Shown piece after piece: positions 8,387-16,852 of a stretch of DNA of 64,000 nt; the first letter of the stretch is position 1, and each line of letters starts with the position of its first letter. Below the pieces are notes generated by a model. The model was given only the letters and a program-made list of their open reading frames with translations, had not been told where the DNA came from and made no database searches. Both the position numbers and the translations under genes were made by a program. Source of the stretch: Rhodospirillaceae bacterium (GTDB taxonomy: Bacteria > Pseudomonadota > Alphaproteobacteria > SHVP01); contig PBKD01000002.1 in NCBI GenBank assembly GCA_002722055.1, positions 139,756-203,755 on the forward strand, in the 5' to 3' direction.

Positions 8387-8998
8387 ATGAAAACAAAAAA
8401 AATATTATTTTATACTATCATTATATTCTGTATTCCTTTTTTTTCAAATAAAGCTATTTCCTCTGATAAATCTAAAGGTTAGCACTTAATCTATAATTGT
8501 GGTCGTAATTTCATGGAGAGTTGGATTCTTGACTTATCACATGAAAATGATGATCAAACTAAATGGAATATTTCTGGATCTAGGCTAAAATTTAAAGGGG
8601 GTAATTATATAACTGATAAAAATCTAGCAATGATACACGGCCTTTTTAATTCATTTAAACCTAGCAAAAATAGTGACGAGGCAAAATTAGTTGTTGATAA
8701 ATCAAAAATTATATCTTTCTTAAATGAAATGAAGCTTAAAACAACTCTTTTAGGTGATGCAACATTGTACTCCGGAGGCAATATGATTACTGGAATGTCT
8801 TGGATCAAAATAAATAAGAAAATTAAACAAAAGACAATTTTTGGTGATGATGAGTTGATTGAATTTATTGTTAAAATTAGCTCAGAAGGTTTTAAGGCAA
8901 CGCAAAGAACAAGATACTCTAAAAAATATAACAGAATAATTCAATTTACTGGCACAAACCCACTAAAATATAAATGTATCCTTGAAAAAATCAAATAA
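8387..8998 (+). pseudogene. Secreted-protein gene interrupted by an in-frame TAG
   Basis: The ORF track reports only 8513-8998 (161 aa), which starts inside a folded region and has no ribosome site. The same frame opens upstream at ATG 8387 with a textbook signal peptide (MKTKKILFYTIIIFCIPFFS, then NKA) and runs 31 codons to a TAG at 8480-8482. It then continues in frame through HLIYNCGRNF into the 161-residue body. The simplest reading is one ~203-codon secreted protein broken by a nonsense mutation. Stop-codon readthrough or a sequencing error are alternatives. The body has no recognised domain and is rich in Lys, Asn and Ile. A cysteine sits at the expected mature start (YNCG). Confidence 0.65.
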
Positions 8999-9009
8999 AG
9001 CTTGATTTA

Positions 9010-9807
9010 TTATGAACATGCGACCAAACCTCCATCGCAAACTATTGTTTCTCCAACTACATATGAACCTGCCCTTGAACATAGATATATTGTAGTTCCT
9101 ACTATATCTTCAATAGATCCAATCCTTGATCTTGGAACTTTTTTGCTAACAATAGACCAGTCAACACCTTTAACTTTCCCTTTCATACCTACGCCAGTAG
9201 ATAGCATCCAGGACGGAAAAGGGCCGGGAGCAATTCCATTAACATTTATATTTTTGTGTACTAATGATTTAGCAAGTATCTTTGTCAAATGATGAACACC
9301 AGCCTTAGAAACGCTGTAAGAAATATTCTCGAATTGTGAATTAATTATTCCATCTATAGAACCTATATTTATTACCCTTGAAGGTTCATTATTTGAGGCA
9401 TTAATTTTTAATATTGGAATAAATTTTTGCGTTATAAAGAACATAGATTTTAGGTTTAAATCCATAACTTTATTCCATCCAAATTCAGTAAACTCTTCAA
9501 CTGGTGACCCCCAGGATGCACCCGCATTATTAATTAAAAAGTCTAGGTGACTCTCTTTGGATAAAAATTTATTTACTACAAATTCAATTTCTTCAAGTTT
9601 AGATAAATCTGCTATAATTGGATAGCATTCTCCTTCTGACTTATTAGCTATATCTTTAGCTGCACTAATACAATCCTCTTTTTTTCTAGATACAATAAAT
9701 ACTTTTACTCCGTTTAAAGTTAAACCTTCTGCTATCATTCTACCAATACCTCTAGAACCACCAGTTACTAAAGCTATTTTTCCCTTAACCGAAAAAAGAT
9801 TTTCCAT
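9010..9807 (-). CDS. SDR-family oxidoreductase (FabG-like)
   Basis: A 265-residue classical short-chain dehydrogenase. It has the cofactor loop TGGSRGIG near residues 15-22, NNAGASWG near 90, the catalytic Ser region INIGSIDGI near 147, and YSVSKAG, the YxxxK pair, near 163. IAPGPFPSWM and a typical C-terminal VVGETIVCDGG complete the family pattern. SRKK after the second strand suggests NADP(H) preference. The reaction is reversible oxidation of a hydroxyl group or reduction of a ketone on a small or CoA-linked substrate. A MaoC hydratase gene lies upstream on the same strand, which fits a CoA-ester pathway. Confidence 0.88.
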   Translation of the reverse strand: MENLFSVKGKIALVTGGSRGIGRMIAEGLTLNGVKVFIVSRKKEDCISAAKDIANKSEGECYPIIADLSKLEEIEFVVNKFLSKESHLDFLINNAGASWGSPVEEFTEFGWNKVMDLNLKSMFFITQKFIPILKINASNNEPSRVINIGSIDGIINSQFENISYSVSKAGVHHLTKILAKSLVHKNINVNGIAPGPFPSWMLSTGVGMKGKVKGVDWSIVSKKVPRSRIGSIEDIVGTTIYLCSRAGSYVVGETIVCDGGLVACS

Positions 9808-9914
9808 GTATCCTCCACAATTATATTTTAAATTATTTGCAAACTATTAAGTAGTTAACTAATTTCAAATTAAATAATTAAATAAATTATTAAAAACTTA
9901 ATTGATCGTTCTTC

Positions 9915-10379
9915 TTAATAATTGAGCAATAATAATATTAGCCACTCTGCAAAAAGAACTGGTTTCTGATCATTTTCTAATTCAACATTTACTCCATATG
10001 TAACTAATATTTCGTCTTTTTTACGTTTAGAAAAATTTAATAGAGAAAATTTAGCTCTAATTTTTTCACCTGATCTAACTGGTTGAATAAATCTAATTTT
10101 ATTAAAACCATAGTTTATGACAATTTTAGTATTTTCAATTGAAAAATTTGATTCATTTGCAAATTTTGTTAATAAAGATAATGATAAAAAGCCATGTGCT
10201 ATAGTTCCTCCATAAGGACTCTCTAATTTTGACCTTTCTTCGTCTATATGAATAAACTGTTCATCATTAGTACACTTTGCAAAATTATTTATTAGACTTT
10301 GATCGACCTGATACCAATCAGAGAAACCTAAATCTTTACCAATTACTTGTTCAAGCTGTTCTGGTTTTATTTTATTCAT
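9915..10379 (-). CDS. MaoC-family (R)-specific hydratase
   Basis: A 154-residue hotdog-fold protein with the hydratase 2 motif. The catalytic Asp/His pair is in TNDEQFIHID (near residues 36-45), followed by SPYGGTIAHGFLSLSLL, as in NodN/MaoC/PhaJ-type enoyl-CoA hydratases. Length matches single-domain members. The reaction is likely hydration of a trans-2-enoyl-CoA or dehydration of the 3-hydroxy form. It is on the same strand as the SDR at 9010, with a ~107-base gap in between; a hydratase plus SDR is a common pair in acyl-CoA metabolism. Confidence 0.88.
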   Translation of the reverse strand: MNKIKPEQLEQVIGKDLGFSDWYQVDQSLINNFAKCTNDEQFIHIDEERSKLESPYGGTIAHGFLSLSLLTKFANESNFSIENTKIVINYGFNKIRFIQPVRSGEKIRAKFSLLNFSKRKKDEILVTYGVNVELENDQKPVLFAEWLILLLLNY

Positions 10380-10497
10380 TAATCTTTCCCAATATCAAAA
10401 AATCTACTTATTTTATTATAAAATTTGCTTTAAAATAAATCTTAACTTATTATATATTTTATTGCAGTTCATACAAATAAATTCAGGGGATGAATCA

Positions 10498-10938
10498 ATG
10501 AAAAAAATATTTCAACTTTTTGGTTTAGTAACATTTTTTGCTTTATTTTTCGGGTTAAATGCAAATGCAGATAGCGATATTTTAGGTAAATGGATACCAG
10601 AAGAAAGAGATGCTGTTTATGAATTTTACAAATGTGGTGATGCAATTTGTGCAAAAGTTTTCTCTTTAAAGGAACCTATAGATCCTGAAACTGGGAAACC
10701 AAAATTAGACAAAATAAATGAAAACGAAAGTTTAAGAACTAGGCCAATACTTGGAATGCAATTTCTTGATGGTTTAAAAAAGAAAGGAAAAGGTAAGTGG
10801 GGTGACGGAACGGTATATAATGGTAGGGATGGTAAGACATACACAGCCCTGATGAAATTAAAAAATGGAAGATTAGAAGTAAGAGGATACGTTGGAATGC
10901 CAATGCTGGGTAAATCTACATTTTTTACAAGGGATTAA
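10498..10938 (+). CDS. DUF2147 periplasmic protein
   Basis: The ORF track starts at 10462, but the ATG at 10498 is preceded by a good AGGGG site and begins a clean signal peptide (MKKIFQLFGLVTFFALFFGL, cut after NANA). The real protein is therefore 146 residues. The mature part begins DSDILGKWIPEERDAVYEFY and has a CGDAICAK cysteine pair and a GDGTVYNGRDGKTY segment. These are the hallmarks of DUF2147, a beta-barrel-like periplasmic family of unknown biochemical role, often found beside lipid or PHB genes. The neighbours here, an SDR and MaoC proteins, fit that pattern. Confidence 0.85.
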   Translation: MKKIFQLFGLVTFFALFFGLNANADSDILGKWIPEERDAVYEFYKCGDAICAKVFSLKEPIDPETGKPKLDKINENESLRTRPILGMQFLDGLKKKGKGKWGDGTVYNGRDGKTYTALMKLKNGRLEVRGYVGMPMLGKSTFFTRD

Positions 10939-10971
10939 TTTATTAAATATTTTAATTTATAGAGTAAATTC

Positions 10972-11772
10972 ATGGAAATTAACTTTGAAGACAAGTCTGT
11001 TGTAGTAATTGGCGGAACAAGTGGTATTAATTTAGGAATAGCCGAAAAGTTTGCCCAATCAGGAGCAAAACTTGCAGTTGCAAGTCGTTCAGAAAAAAAA
11101 GTTGATGATGCTGTAAACCTTCTATCAAAACATAAACACAATGCCATAGGACATGCTGGTGATGTTAGAGATTATAAAGTTGTTGAAGAAATATTTAAAA
11201 AATTTAATGAACAACATGGTGAGATTGATGTCCTTATATCAGGTGCAGCAGGAAATTTTCCAGCCCCAGCTATGGGTATAAGTTCTAATGGTTTTAAAGC
11301 AGTTGTTGATATTGACCTGTTAGGCACATTCCATGTTATGCGTTCCGCATATCCTTATTTAAAAAAACCAGGGGCATCTGTAATTAATATTTCTGCTCCT
11401 CAAGCATATATCCCTCTTGAGTTTCAAATACATGTTTGTGCCGCAAAATCTGGTGTTGATATGGTAACAAAGGTTTTAGCCATGGAATGGGGAAAAGAAG
11501 GTATAAGGGTTAATTCTATATCACCTGGGCCTATCTTGGATACTGAAGGTATGAAAAGACTTGCACCAACTGAAGAAATTTTAAATGCTACGACTGAGTC
11601 TGTTCCACTTAAGAGGATTGGAACAAAAATTGATATTGCTAATACTGCGATGTTTCTTAGCTCTGAACATGCTAGTTTTATTTCTGGTACAGTAATACCA
11701 GTTGATGGTGGATGGTCCTTAGGAGGAGCTAGTTCTCTCACTTCAGAAATGAAAAAGTTATTTCAAATTTGA
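10972..11772 (+). CDS. SDR-family oxidoreductase, 2,4-dienoyl-CoA reductase-like
   Basis: A 266-residue SDR that differs from FabG types in ways typical of peroxisomal or bacterial 2,4-dienoyl-CoA reductases. The cofactor loop is IGGTSGINLG. ISGAAGNFPAPA follows. The usual YxxxK tyrosine is missing: the sequence around the catalytic lysine is IHVCAAKSGVD, with Val at the Tyr position, as in the DECR subgroup. ISPGPI..TEGMKRL and the ISGTVIPVDGGWSLGGA end also match. It likely reduces 2,4-dienoyl-CoA with NADPH during unsaturated fatty acid beta-oxidation. It follows the DUF2147 gene by 33 bases on the same strand. Confidence 0.82.
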   Translation: MEINFEDKSVVVIGGTSGINLGIAEKFAQSGAKLAVASRSEKKVDDAVNLLSKHKHNAIGHAGDVRDYKVVEEIFKKFNEQHGEIDVLISGAAGNFPAPAMGISSNGFKAVVDIDLLGTFHVMRSAYPYLKKPGASVINISAPQAYIPLEFQIHVCAAKSGVDMVTKVLAMEWGKEGIRVNSISPGPILDTEGMKRLAPTEEILNATTESVPLKRIGTKIDIANTAMFLSSEHASFISGTVIPVDGGWSLGGASSLTSEMKKLFQI

Positions 11773-11859
11773 AAAAAATTTTTAAATAATTGATAAAATT
11801 TATTAAATTCCCATTTGATTGCAAACATCAGTTTAATTTAAAAAGTTATGTAAACAATC

Positions 11860-12378
11860 TTAATAATTTGCTAATTCATCTATACTGAAACCCTTTTTTG
11901 GGATAAGAAAAGTCCTTTCATAAGTCATAAAAACTTTTCCATCATCTTTTTTTCCAATAGTTTTTATACTTATAATACCCTGACCTTTTCTAGAATTAGA
12001 CTCTCTTTTTGACAAGACCTCACTCTCAGCATAAAGAGTATCACCAACAAAAACTGGGGCAACTAATTTAATATTATTCCATCCTAAATTAGCTATAGCT
12101 TTTTGACTTGTATCACTTACACTCATACCTGCGACCATTGATAAAGTTAAAGCTGAATTTACAAGAGGCTTTTTAAACTCACTTTTTTTTGCGTATGCTA
12201 CATCGAAATGTATAGGATGAGTATTCATAGTTAAATTAGTGAACCAAATATTATCAGTTTCTGTTATTGTTCTTCCAGGCCTATGTTCAAAGATATGTCC
12301 TACTTCAAAGTCTTCATAAAACCTTCCAATTGATTCTCTAAACCTGTTCGGCCCAATCTCTTTAGATCCATATGACAT
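11860..12378 (-). CDS. MaoC-family dehydratase (mesaconyl/itaconyl-CoA hydratase-like)
   Basis: A 172-residue hotdog protein. The N-terminal RFYEDFEVGHIFEHRPGRTITETDN and the THPIHFD motif near residue 54 are typical of MaoC proteins paired with CitE-like lyases. It likely hydrates a branched enoyl-CoA such as mesaconyl-CoA or a related dicarboxylic acyl-CoA. The next gene downstream is a thioesterase-containing group, but the most telling neighbour is the CitE-like lyase immediately upstream (22-base gap, same strand). A hydratase followed by a lyase splits C5 dicarboxylic acyl-CoA to acetyl-CoA plus pyruvate or glyoxylate. The exact substrate is inferred. Confidence 0.82.
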   Translation of the reverse strand: MSYGSKEIGPNRFRESIGRFYEDFEVGHIFEHRPGRTITETDNIWFTNLTMNTHPIHFDVAYAKKSEFKKPLVNSALTLSMVAGMSVSDTSQKAIANLGWNNIKLVAPVFVGDTLYAESEVLSKRESNSRKGQGIISIKTIGKKDDGKVFMTYERTFLIPKKGFSIDELANY

Positions 12379-12400
12379 GATTAAAACCCCATACTTTAAG

Positions 12401-13246
12401 TTATTCTCTTTCAGATAATGATAAAACTCTTCTGGCAGAAATTACAAGCGGCTCATCAATCATTTTTCCTCTTACTGATATAACCCCGCCCTTTGCTGCT
12501 TCATAGGCATCAATCACCTCTTTAGCAAAATTTACATCTTCTTGATTTGGAGAAAAAGCTTGATGAATTCCTGGTATTTGTTTTGGGTGGATAGCTATCT
12601 TACCTTTAAATCCTATATCAACAATTTTTTTTGTTTCATTCAAAAGTCCTTCCTCATCATTTATATCTGGCCACACACCATCAACAGCAGTAATTCCAGC
12701 TATACCAGCTGCATTAATTATTTTACTTCTTGCGTAAAGAAGGGAATTCCAAGATAAACTTGATCCAGTTTGGGAGGTAAAATCAGCAGATCCAAAACCA
12801 ATAATTTCAACATTACTAGTTGCACTAGCTATCGATATTACGTTTGAAAGTCCTTTCGGTGTCTCAATTACAACAAAAATTGAAATATCTGGTTTGTATT
12901 TTTTTATAATTTCATCTAACAATATAACTTCTTCAGCAGAATCAACCATTGGTAAAACAATTCCATCTGGCAAACACCCATTATCAATAAAAGCTGTAAC
13001 GTCTTTAAGCCCAAAATAGGTTTTTATTGAATTAACTCTTACAAAAGATCTTACTTCTCCTTTATTTAATTTAGAAAAATAATCTATAACAATTTCTCTT
13101 GCTAAATCTTTTTTATTTGTTGACACAGCATCTTCTAAGTCAATAATAATAGCATCACAACCACTATTTTTTGCTTTATCAAATCTTTCGGGCCTATCAC
13201 CAGGAACAAATAAAAAACTTCTATTCAAATGTATAAACTCACTCAT
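12401..13246 (-). CDS. CitE-like CoA-ester lyase (HpcH/HpaI family)
   Basis: A 281-residue TIM-barrel lyase. RSFLFVPGDRPERFDKA at the N-terminus, DAIIIDLEDAV, VRVNS, the metal-binding Glu in VVIETPKGL and the metal-binding Asp in GFGSADFT are the standard set for beta-methylmalyl/malyl/citramalyl-CoA lyases. HPKQIPGIHQAF near residue 220 is the conserved C-terminal motif. It would cleave a 3-hydroxy-dicarboxylyl-CoA to acetyl-CoA and a 2-oxoacid using Mg2+. It forms an operon with the MaoC gene at 11860 and a PaaI-type thioesterase at 13258 (gaps of 22 and 11 bases). Substrate choice among malyl, methylmalyl and citramalyl-CoA cannot be settled here. Confidence 0.88.
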   Translation of the reverse strand: MSEFIHLNRSFLFVPGDRPERFDKAKNSGCDAIIIDLEDAVSTNKKDLAREIVIDYFSKLNKGEVRSFVRVNSIKTYFGLKDVTAFIDNGCLPDGIVLPMVDSAEEVILLDEIIKKYKPDISIFVVIETPKGLSNVISIASATSNVEIIGFGSADFTSQTGSSLSWNSLLYARSKIINAAGIAGITAVDGVWPDINDEEGLLNETKKIVDIGFKGKIAIHPKQIPGIHQAFSPNQEDVNFAKEVIDAYEAAKGGVISVRGKMIDEPLVISARRVLSLSERE

Positions 13247-13257
13247 ACCTAATCCTT

Positions 13258-13698
13258 TTAATTTTTCTCTTTAGGTTTAAATTTTAATTTAATTATTTTA
13301 AACACTCCAGTCCCAAAAAGTATAGCTTTTTTATTACACATAACCTCAACCTCTAAAAAAATAAACTTATTATCCTTTTTTATTAATTTACTTTTTCCAG
13401 TAATCCACTCATCTTTTCTAGCTAAAGAAATGAAATCAACACTCATATTAATTGTCACAGTTAAGTAATCATAATTTCTGTTGGCAAATTGCCCCATGAC
13501 TATATCAGCAAAAGAGGATAACATTCCACCATGGACATACCCACCAATATTTATGTGTTTTTGTTGAGCTCTAAATCCAAAAATTTCAGTATTATCCAAT
13601 TTTTTATAATAAATAGGTCCAATAAGATTTCCGAAATCGGATCTATTTTCAATTAGTTTAAACCCTTTAGGAGGATTCATAATAAAATCACTGTTCAT
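13258..13698 (-). CDS. PaaI-family acyl-CoA thioesterase
   Basis: A 146-residue hotdog thioesterase. The core HINIGGYVHGGMLSSFADIVMGQFAN (near residues 49-74) is the PaaI/YbgC HGG-type active helix, where the Gly-Gly and following Asp position the thioester. TVTINMSVDFISLARKDEWI follows as the central strand. The reaction is hydrolysis of an acyl-CoA to release CoA. It is the first gene in the lyase-hydratase group on this strand and lies 8 bases downstream of the DUF192 gene, so a four-gene transcript is likely. It may prevent CoA from being trapped as a dead-end thioester. Confidence 0.82.
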   Translation of the reverse strand: MNSDFIMNPPKGFKLIENRSDFGNLIGPIYYKKLDNTEIFGFRAQQKHINIGGYVHGGMLSSFADIVMGQFANRNYDYLTVTINMSVDFISLARKDEWITGKSKLIKKDNKFIFLEVEVMCNKKAILFGTGVFKIIKLKFKPKEKN

Positions 13699-13706
13699 TA
13701 AATTTA

Positions 13707-14210
13707 TTATTCTTCATCGAAAAATTTATATACCACCTTATCACCTATATTTATATTAAACTTTTCTATTAAACCTGCATTTATTTCTAAAACACGTATA
13801 ATTAAATATTCGGAATCAATTGATTTAGTAGAATGTGGTGTCGCATTCTCATACGTTTTAACTATATACCCCCTTTGGTCAATAAATATTATGTCTAATG
13901 GTATGTATGTATTCTTCATCCAAAAAGAAACTCTTTTATTTTTTTTAAACTCAAACAACATTCCAGCCTCAATATTTAGAGATCTCCTAAACATTAAACC
14001 TCTTTGTCTTTTTTTCTTGTTATCTGCGACCTCAACGGTAAATTCTACAAGTTTACCATTATCATTAAATATAATTACCCTACCTTTATCAAAATATATT
14101 GATTTTTGATCTTCTACTTCTTGGGAAGATGAAGTTTTTGCATTTATTACAAATGTAAAAAATAAGAGTAATATCAGAGATATAATAAAAAATAGATTTT
14201 TTTTTGTCAT
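13707..14210 (-). CDS. DUF192 secreted protein
   Basis: A 167-residue DUF192 protein. The N-terminus is a signal peptide (KKNLFFIISLILLLFFTFV). The family motif RQRGLMFRRSLNIEAGMLFEF, then SFWMKNTYIPLDIIFID and VLEINAGLIEKFNINIGD, are clear and in the usual order. DUF192 is a compact beta-rich envelope family of unknown biochemistry, common in alphaproteobacteria beside a cold-shock gene; such a gene occurs 2.6 kb away here. It is divergent from the TPP-riboswitch-controlled operon, and the control region between them is ~50 bases plus the riboswitch. Confidence 0.9.
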   Translation of the reverse strand: MTKKNLFFIISLILLLFFTFVINAKTSSSQEVEDQKSIYFDKGRVIIFNDNGKLVEFTVEVADNKKKRQRGLMFRRSLNIEAGMLFEFKKNKRVSFWMKNTYIPLDIIFIDQRGYIVKTYENATPHSTKSIDSEYLIIRVLEINAGLIEKFNINIGDKVVYKFFDEE

Positions 14211-14263
14211 AACTATAATTCTTATATTGCAAAATAGATTAAAACAACTCTATATTTATATTT

Positions 14264-14345
14264 TTGCGGGAGGAGCTTAAGTGCTGAGAGGTTTCCTTGA
14301 AACGACTCCTATACCTGATCCGGTTAATGCCGGCGGAGGAACGCT
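14264..14345 (+). promoter_or_regulatory. TPP riboswitch (THI element)
   Basis: The conserved blocks are present in order: GTGCTGAGAGG, an optional hairpin GTTTC-ctt-GAAAC, ACTCCT, ACCTGATCCGG, TTAATGCCGGCGGAGGAACGC. The P2 helix forms between AGGAG and CTCCT, and P5 between CCGG and CCGG. The GGAGG at 14335-14339 is the likely ribosome site for the next gene (10 bases from its ATG) and lies in the 3' strand of P4, so TPP binding would hide it. This predicts translational repression by thiamine pyrophosphate. The downstream genes encode a thiamine-precursor importer, which agrees. Confidence 0.95.
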
Positions 14346-14348
14346 TAT

Positions 14349-15101
14349 ATGGAAAAAGTATATAAAAAAAACAATGAATATATCTCACCATTAGGTATCT
14401 CAATTGATAAAATTGATTTCAAATATGATGATAATATATTATTCAGAGATTTCTCGGTAAAGTTTCCTCCAAAAAATAATACTTCAATTCTAGGAAATAA
14501 TGGAATAGGTAAAAGCACATTAATCAAATTGATATCTGGAATTAAAGAACCAAACCTTGGTAGTATTGTTGATTATAATAACAATAGTATACATAACTCG
14601 ATAACCTATATGGATCAATTTGATCAACTATTACCTTGGTTAAAGATAAAAAATAATATAACACTAGGATTTAAGCTTAGACAAGAAAATTATTCATCTG
14701 AAAAATTTAGCTATTTAACAAACATTCTAGGTCTAAATGAATTCTTGAATAGTTTTCCTAATCAAGTATCAGGTGGCACGAAACAGAGAACAGCCCTTGC
14801 TAGAACTTTTATTGAAGATAGACCTCTAGTGATTATGGATGAACCATTTAGTTCTCTTGATACAAATACAAAAAATAAGCTCATTAAATTAACTAAACAC
14901 CTTGTTAAAGATAAAACACTAATTCTTGTTACACATGATATAATGGAGGCAATTGAGTTATCAGACCAAATATTAATTCTCAAAGGCAGCCCTGCAAAAA
15001 TTTTTAAAATATTTAGTTCTGAAGAAATATTATATTACAAAAAAAAGGATAAGATGATAATAGATCTTTATAATAAAATTTTAAGTATATTGGATCTTTA
15101 A
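14349..15101 (+). CDS. thiZ: ABC transporter ATP-binding protein, ThiZ-like
   Basis: A 250-residue ABC ATPase of the nitrate/sulfonate/taurine type. Walker A is LGNNGIGKSTL near residue 53, the signature is VSGGTKQRTALAR (GG instead of GQ) near 140, and Walker B is PLVIMDEPFSSLD near 160, followed by the H-loop LVTHDI. It sits 4 bases after the TPP riboswitch and is followed by a permease 7 bases later and a THI5/NMT1-type binding protein. That gene set is ThiZ-ThiX-ThiY, which imports formylaminopyrimidine or a similar HMP precursor for thiamine salvage. The start follows from the GGAGG embedded in the riboswitch. Confidence 0.9.
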   Translation: MEKVYKKNNEYISPLGISIDKIDFKYDDNILFRDFSVKFPPKNNTSILGNNGIGKSTLIKLISGIKEPNLGSIVDYNNNSIHNSITYMDQFDQLLPWLKIKNNITLGFKLRQENYSSEKFSYLTNILGLNEFLNSFPNQVSGGTKQRTALARTFIEDRPLVIMDEPFSSLDTNTKNKLIKLTKHLVKDKTLILVTHDIMEAIELSDQILILKGSPAKIFKIFSSEEILYYKKKDKMIIDLYNKILSILDL

Positions 15102-15108
15102 TATTAAT

Positions 15109-15882
15109 ATGATAAATAAAATATCAAAAAATAAAATTTTTAATTTACTGGTATCTTTTTTAATTATATTTTGCACTTTAATTTTTATTTGGCAAATAGT
15201 AATAATATTTACAGGTGTACCAAAATATATTTTGCCAGCTCCTTTAGAAGTTTTTCTAGAGATGAAGTCAAAATATCAAATTTTATTTTATCACTTTAAA
15301 ATAACTTTATTAGAAATAATTCTCGGTATTATATTAGGAACATTATTGGGCATCATAGGCGCTCTCACAATATTTTTGTTCAAACCGGCGAGAATATGGC
15401 TTTTACCCCTTTTGGTTGCAAGCCAAGCAATTCCTGTTTTTGCGATAGCTCCATTACTAGTTCTTTGGCTTGGTTATGGAATATCATCTAAAGTTGCTAT
15501 GGCTATATTAATTATATTCTTCCCAATTACTGCTAATTTTCTTGATGGTCTTAAAAACACAAGAAAAGACTGGATACAACTGGCAAATATTATGTCTAAT
15601 AAAACACAATTGTCTAAATATCTAATATTGAGGCACATACATATACCTGCAGCCTTACCTAGTTTTGGATCAGGTTTAAGGGTAGCAGCTGCTGTTGCAC
15701 CAATAGGTGCAATAGTTGGGGAATGGGTTGGTTCAGGATCCGGCTTAGGTTACCTTATGCTACAATCTAACGCAAAATTTCAAATTAACTTAATGTTTGC
15801 TTCTTTGATTGTAATAATTTTCACGTCTTTAATAATTTATTTTTCAATAGATCAAATTATTAAAATTTTAATTAGATGGTAA
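15109..15882 (+). CDS. thiX: ABC transporter permease, ThiX-like
   Basis: A 257-residue BPD-type inner-membrane permease with about six hydrophobic segments. The EAA loop that contacts the ATPase is DWIQLANIMSNKTQLSKYLILRHIHIPAALP (near residues 150-180). VPKYILPAPLEVF near the N-terminus is typical of the SsuC/TauC/ThiX group. It lies between the ATPase and binding protein in a tight operon (7 and 16 bases). It forms the membrane channel for the pyrimidine precursor imported under TPP-riboswitch control. Substrate assignment rests on the riboswitch and the ThiY-like partner rather than on the permease itself. Confidence 0.9.
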   Translation: MINKISKNKIFNLLVSFLIIFCTLIFIWQIVIIFTGVPKYILPAPLEVFLEMKSKYQILFYHFKITLLEIILGIILGTLLGIIGALTIFLFKPARIWLLPLLVASQAIPVFAIAPLLVLWLGYGISSKVAMAILIIFFPITANFLDGLKNTRKDWIQLANIMSNKTQLSKYLILRHIHIPAALPSFGSGLRVAAAVAPIGAIVGEWVGSGSGLGYLMLQSNAKFQINLMFASLIVIIFTSLIIYFSIDQIIKILIRW

Positions 15883-15898
15883 AAAAAGGATAAAAATA

Positions 15899-16843
15899 AT
15901 GAATTTTAAATTAAAATATATAATAATTTTATTTTATTTTGTTTTTTGCAGTTCATCCAAAGCAAATAATGAAATTACAGTAATGCTAGATTGGTTTATA
16001 AATCCAGATCATGCTCCCCTTTATATTGCCCTTGAGAAAGGCTACTTTGACGATGAAAATATAAAAGTAAATTTAATAGTTCCTGCAGATCCCAATGATC
16101 CACCTAAACTTGCCGCAGCAAAGAAAATTGACCTTGCTATTTCATATCAACCTCAGTTACATATGCAGGTTGATCAAGGCCTTCCTCTAATTCGTGTTGG
16201 AACACTTGTTGCAACACCTTTAAATTGTTTGCTAGTCCTTAAAGATGGGAATATTAAAAATATTTCAGATCTCAAAGGAAAAAAAGTTGGATATTCTGTA
16301 GGTGGTTTTGAAGATACCCTTTTAAAAACTATGCTAAGATCTCAAGGTCTTCATTTAAGTGACGTTGAACTTATAAATGTTAACTTTAGTTTATCGCCTG
16401 CTTTGATTAGCAAAAAGGTTGATGCAGTAATTGGAGCATTCAGAAATTTTGAACTTAACCAATTAGATTTACTTAATAAAACTGGTAAAGCGTTTTTTGT
16501 AGAGGAACATGGCGTTCCACCTTATGATGAATTAATTTTTGTAACCCACAAAGATAATTTAAATGATAATAATAAAATTCAACGCTTTTTAAGAGCAACT
16601 GAAAAAGGAATCCATTACTTAATAAATCATCCTAATGAAAGCTGGAGTCTATTTATCAAAGATAGACCTGAGCTAAATGATAAGCTAAACAGAAAAGCAT
16701 GGTTTGATACCATTCCCAGATTTGCTCTAAGGCCAGCAGCAATGAATCAAAAAAGGTATGAAAGATTTGCAAAATATCTTCAAGAAGAAAAAAGTATTAA
16801 TAAAGCTCTAAATTGGCAACGTTATGGGGTTGAATTGGAATAG
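15899..16843 (+). CDS. thiY: ThiY-like pyrimidine-precursor binding protein (NMT1/THI5 family)
   Basis: A 314-residue periplasmic binding protein. The signal peptide runs MNFKLKYIIILFYFVFCSSSKA, and the cysteine in the h-region end (FCSS) could make it a lipoprotein. The mature part opens NEITVMLDWFINPDHAPLYIALEKGYF, the THI5/NMT1 hallmark, and continues with the GYSVGGFEDTLLKTML segment. ThiY binds formylaminopyrimidine, an HMP breakdown product, for the ThiXYZ importer. The TPP riboswitch upstream supports a thiamine-salvage role. It is convergent with the cold-shock gene, with only 9 bases between stops. Confidence 0.92.
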   Translation: MNFKLKYIIILFYFVFCSSSKANNEITVMLDWFINPDHAPLYIALEKGYFDDENIKVNLIVPADPNDPPKLAAAKKIDLAISYQPQLHMQVDQGLPLIRVGTLVATPLNCLLVLKDGNIKNISDLKGKKVGYSVGGFEDTLLKTMLRSQGLHLSDVELINVNFSLSPALISKKVDAVIGAFRNFELNQLDLLNKTGKAFFVEEHGVPPYDELIFVTHKDNLNDNNKIQRFLRATEKGIHYLINHPNESWSLFIKDRPELNDKLNRKAWFDTIPRFALRPAAMNQKRYERFAKYLQEEKSINKALNWQRYGVELE

Positions 16844-16852
16844 TAAATTTAT

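Noticed and set aside
9002-9292. Plus-strand ORF of 96 aa
   Set aside because: It is antisense to the SDR gene at 9010 and has no family features.
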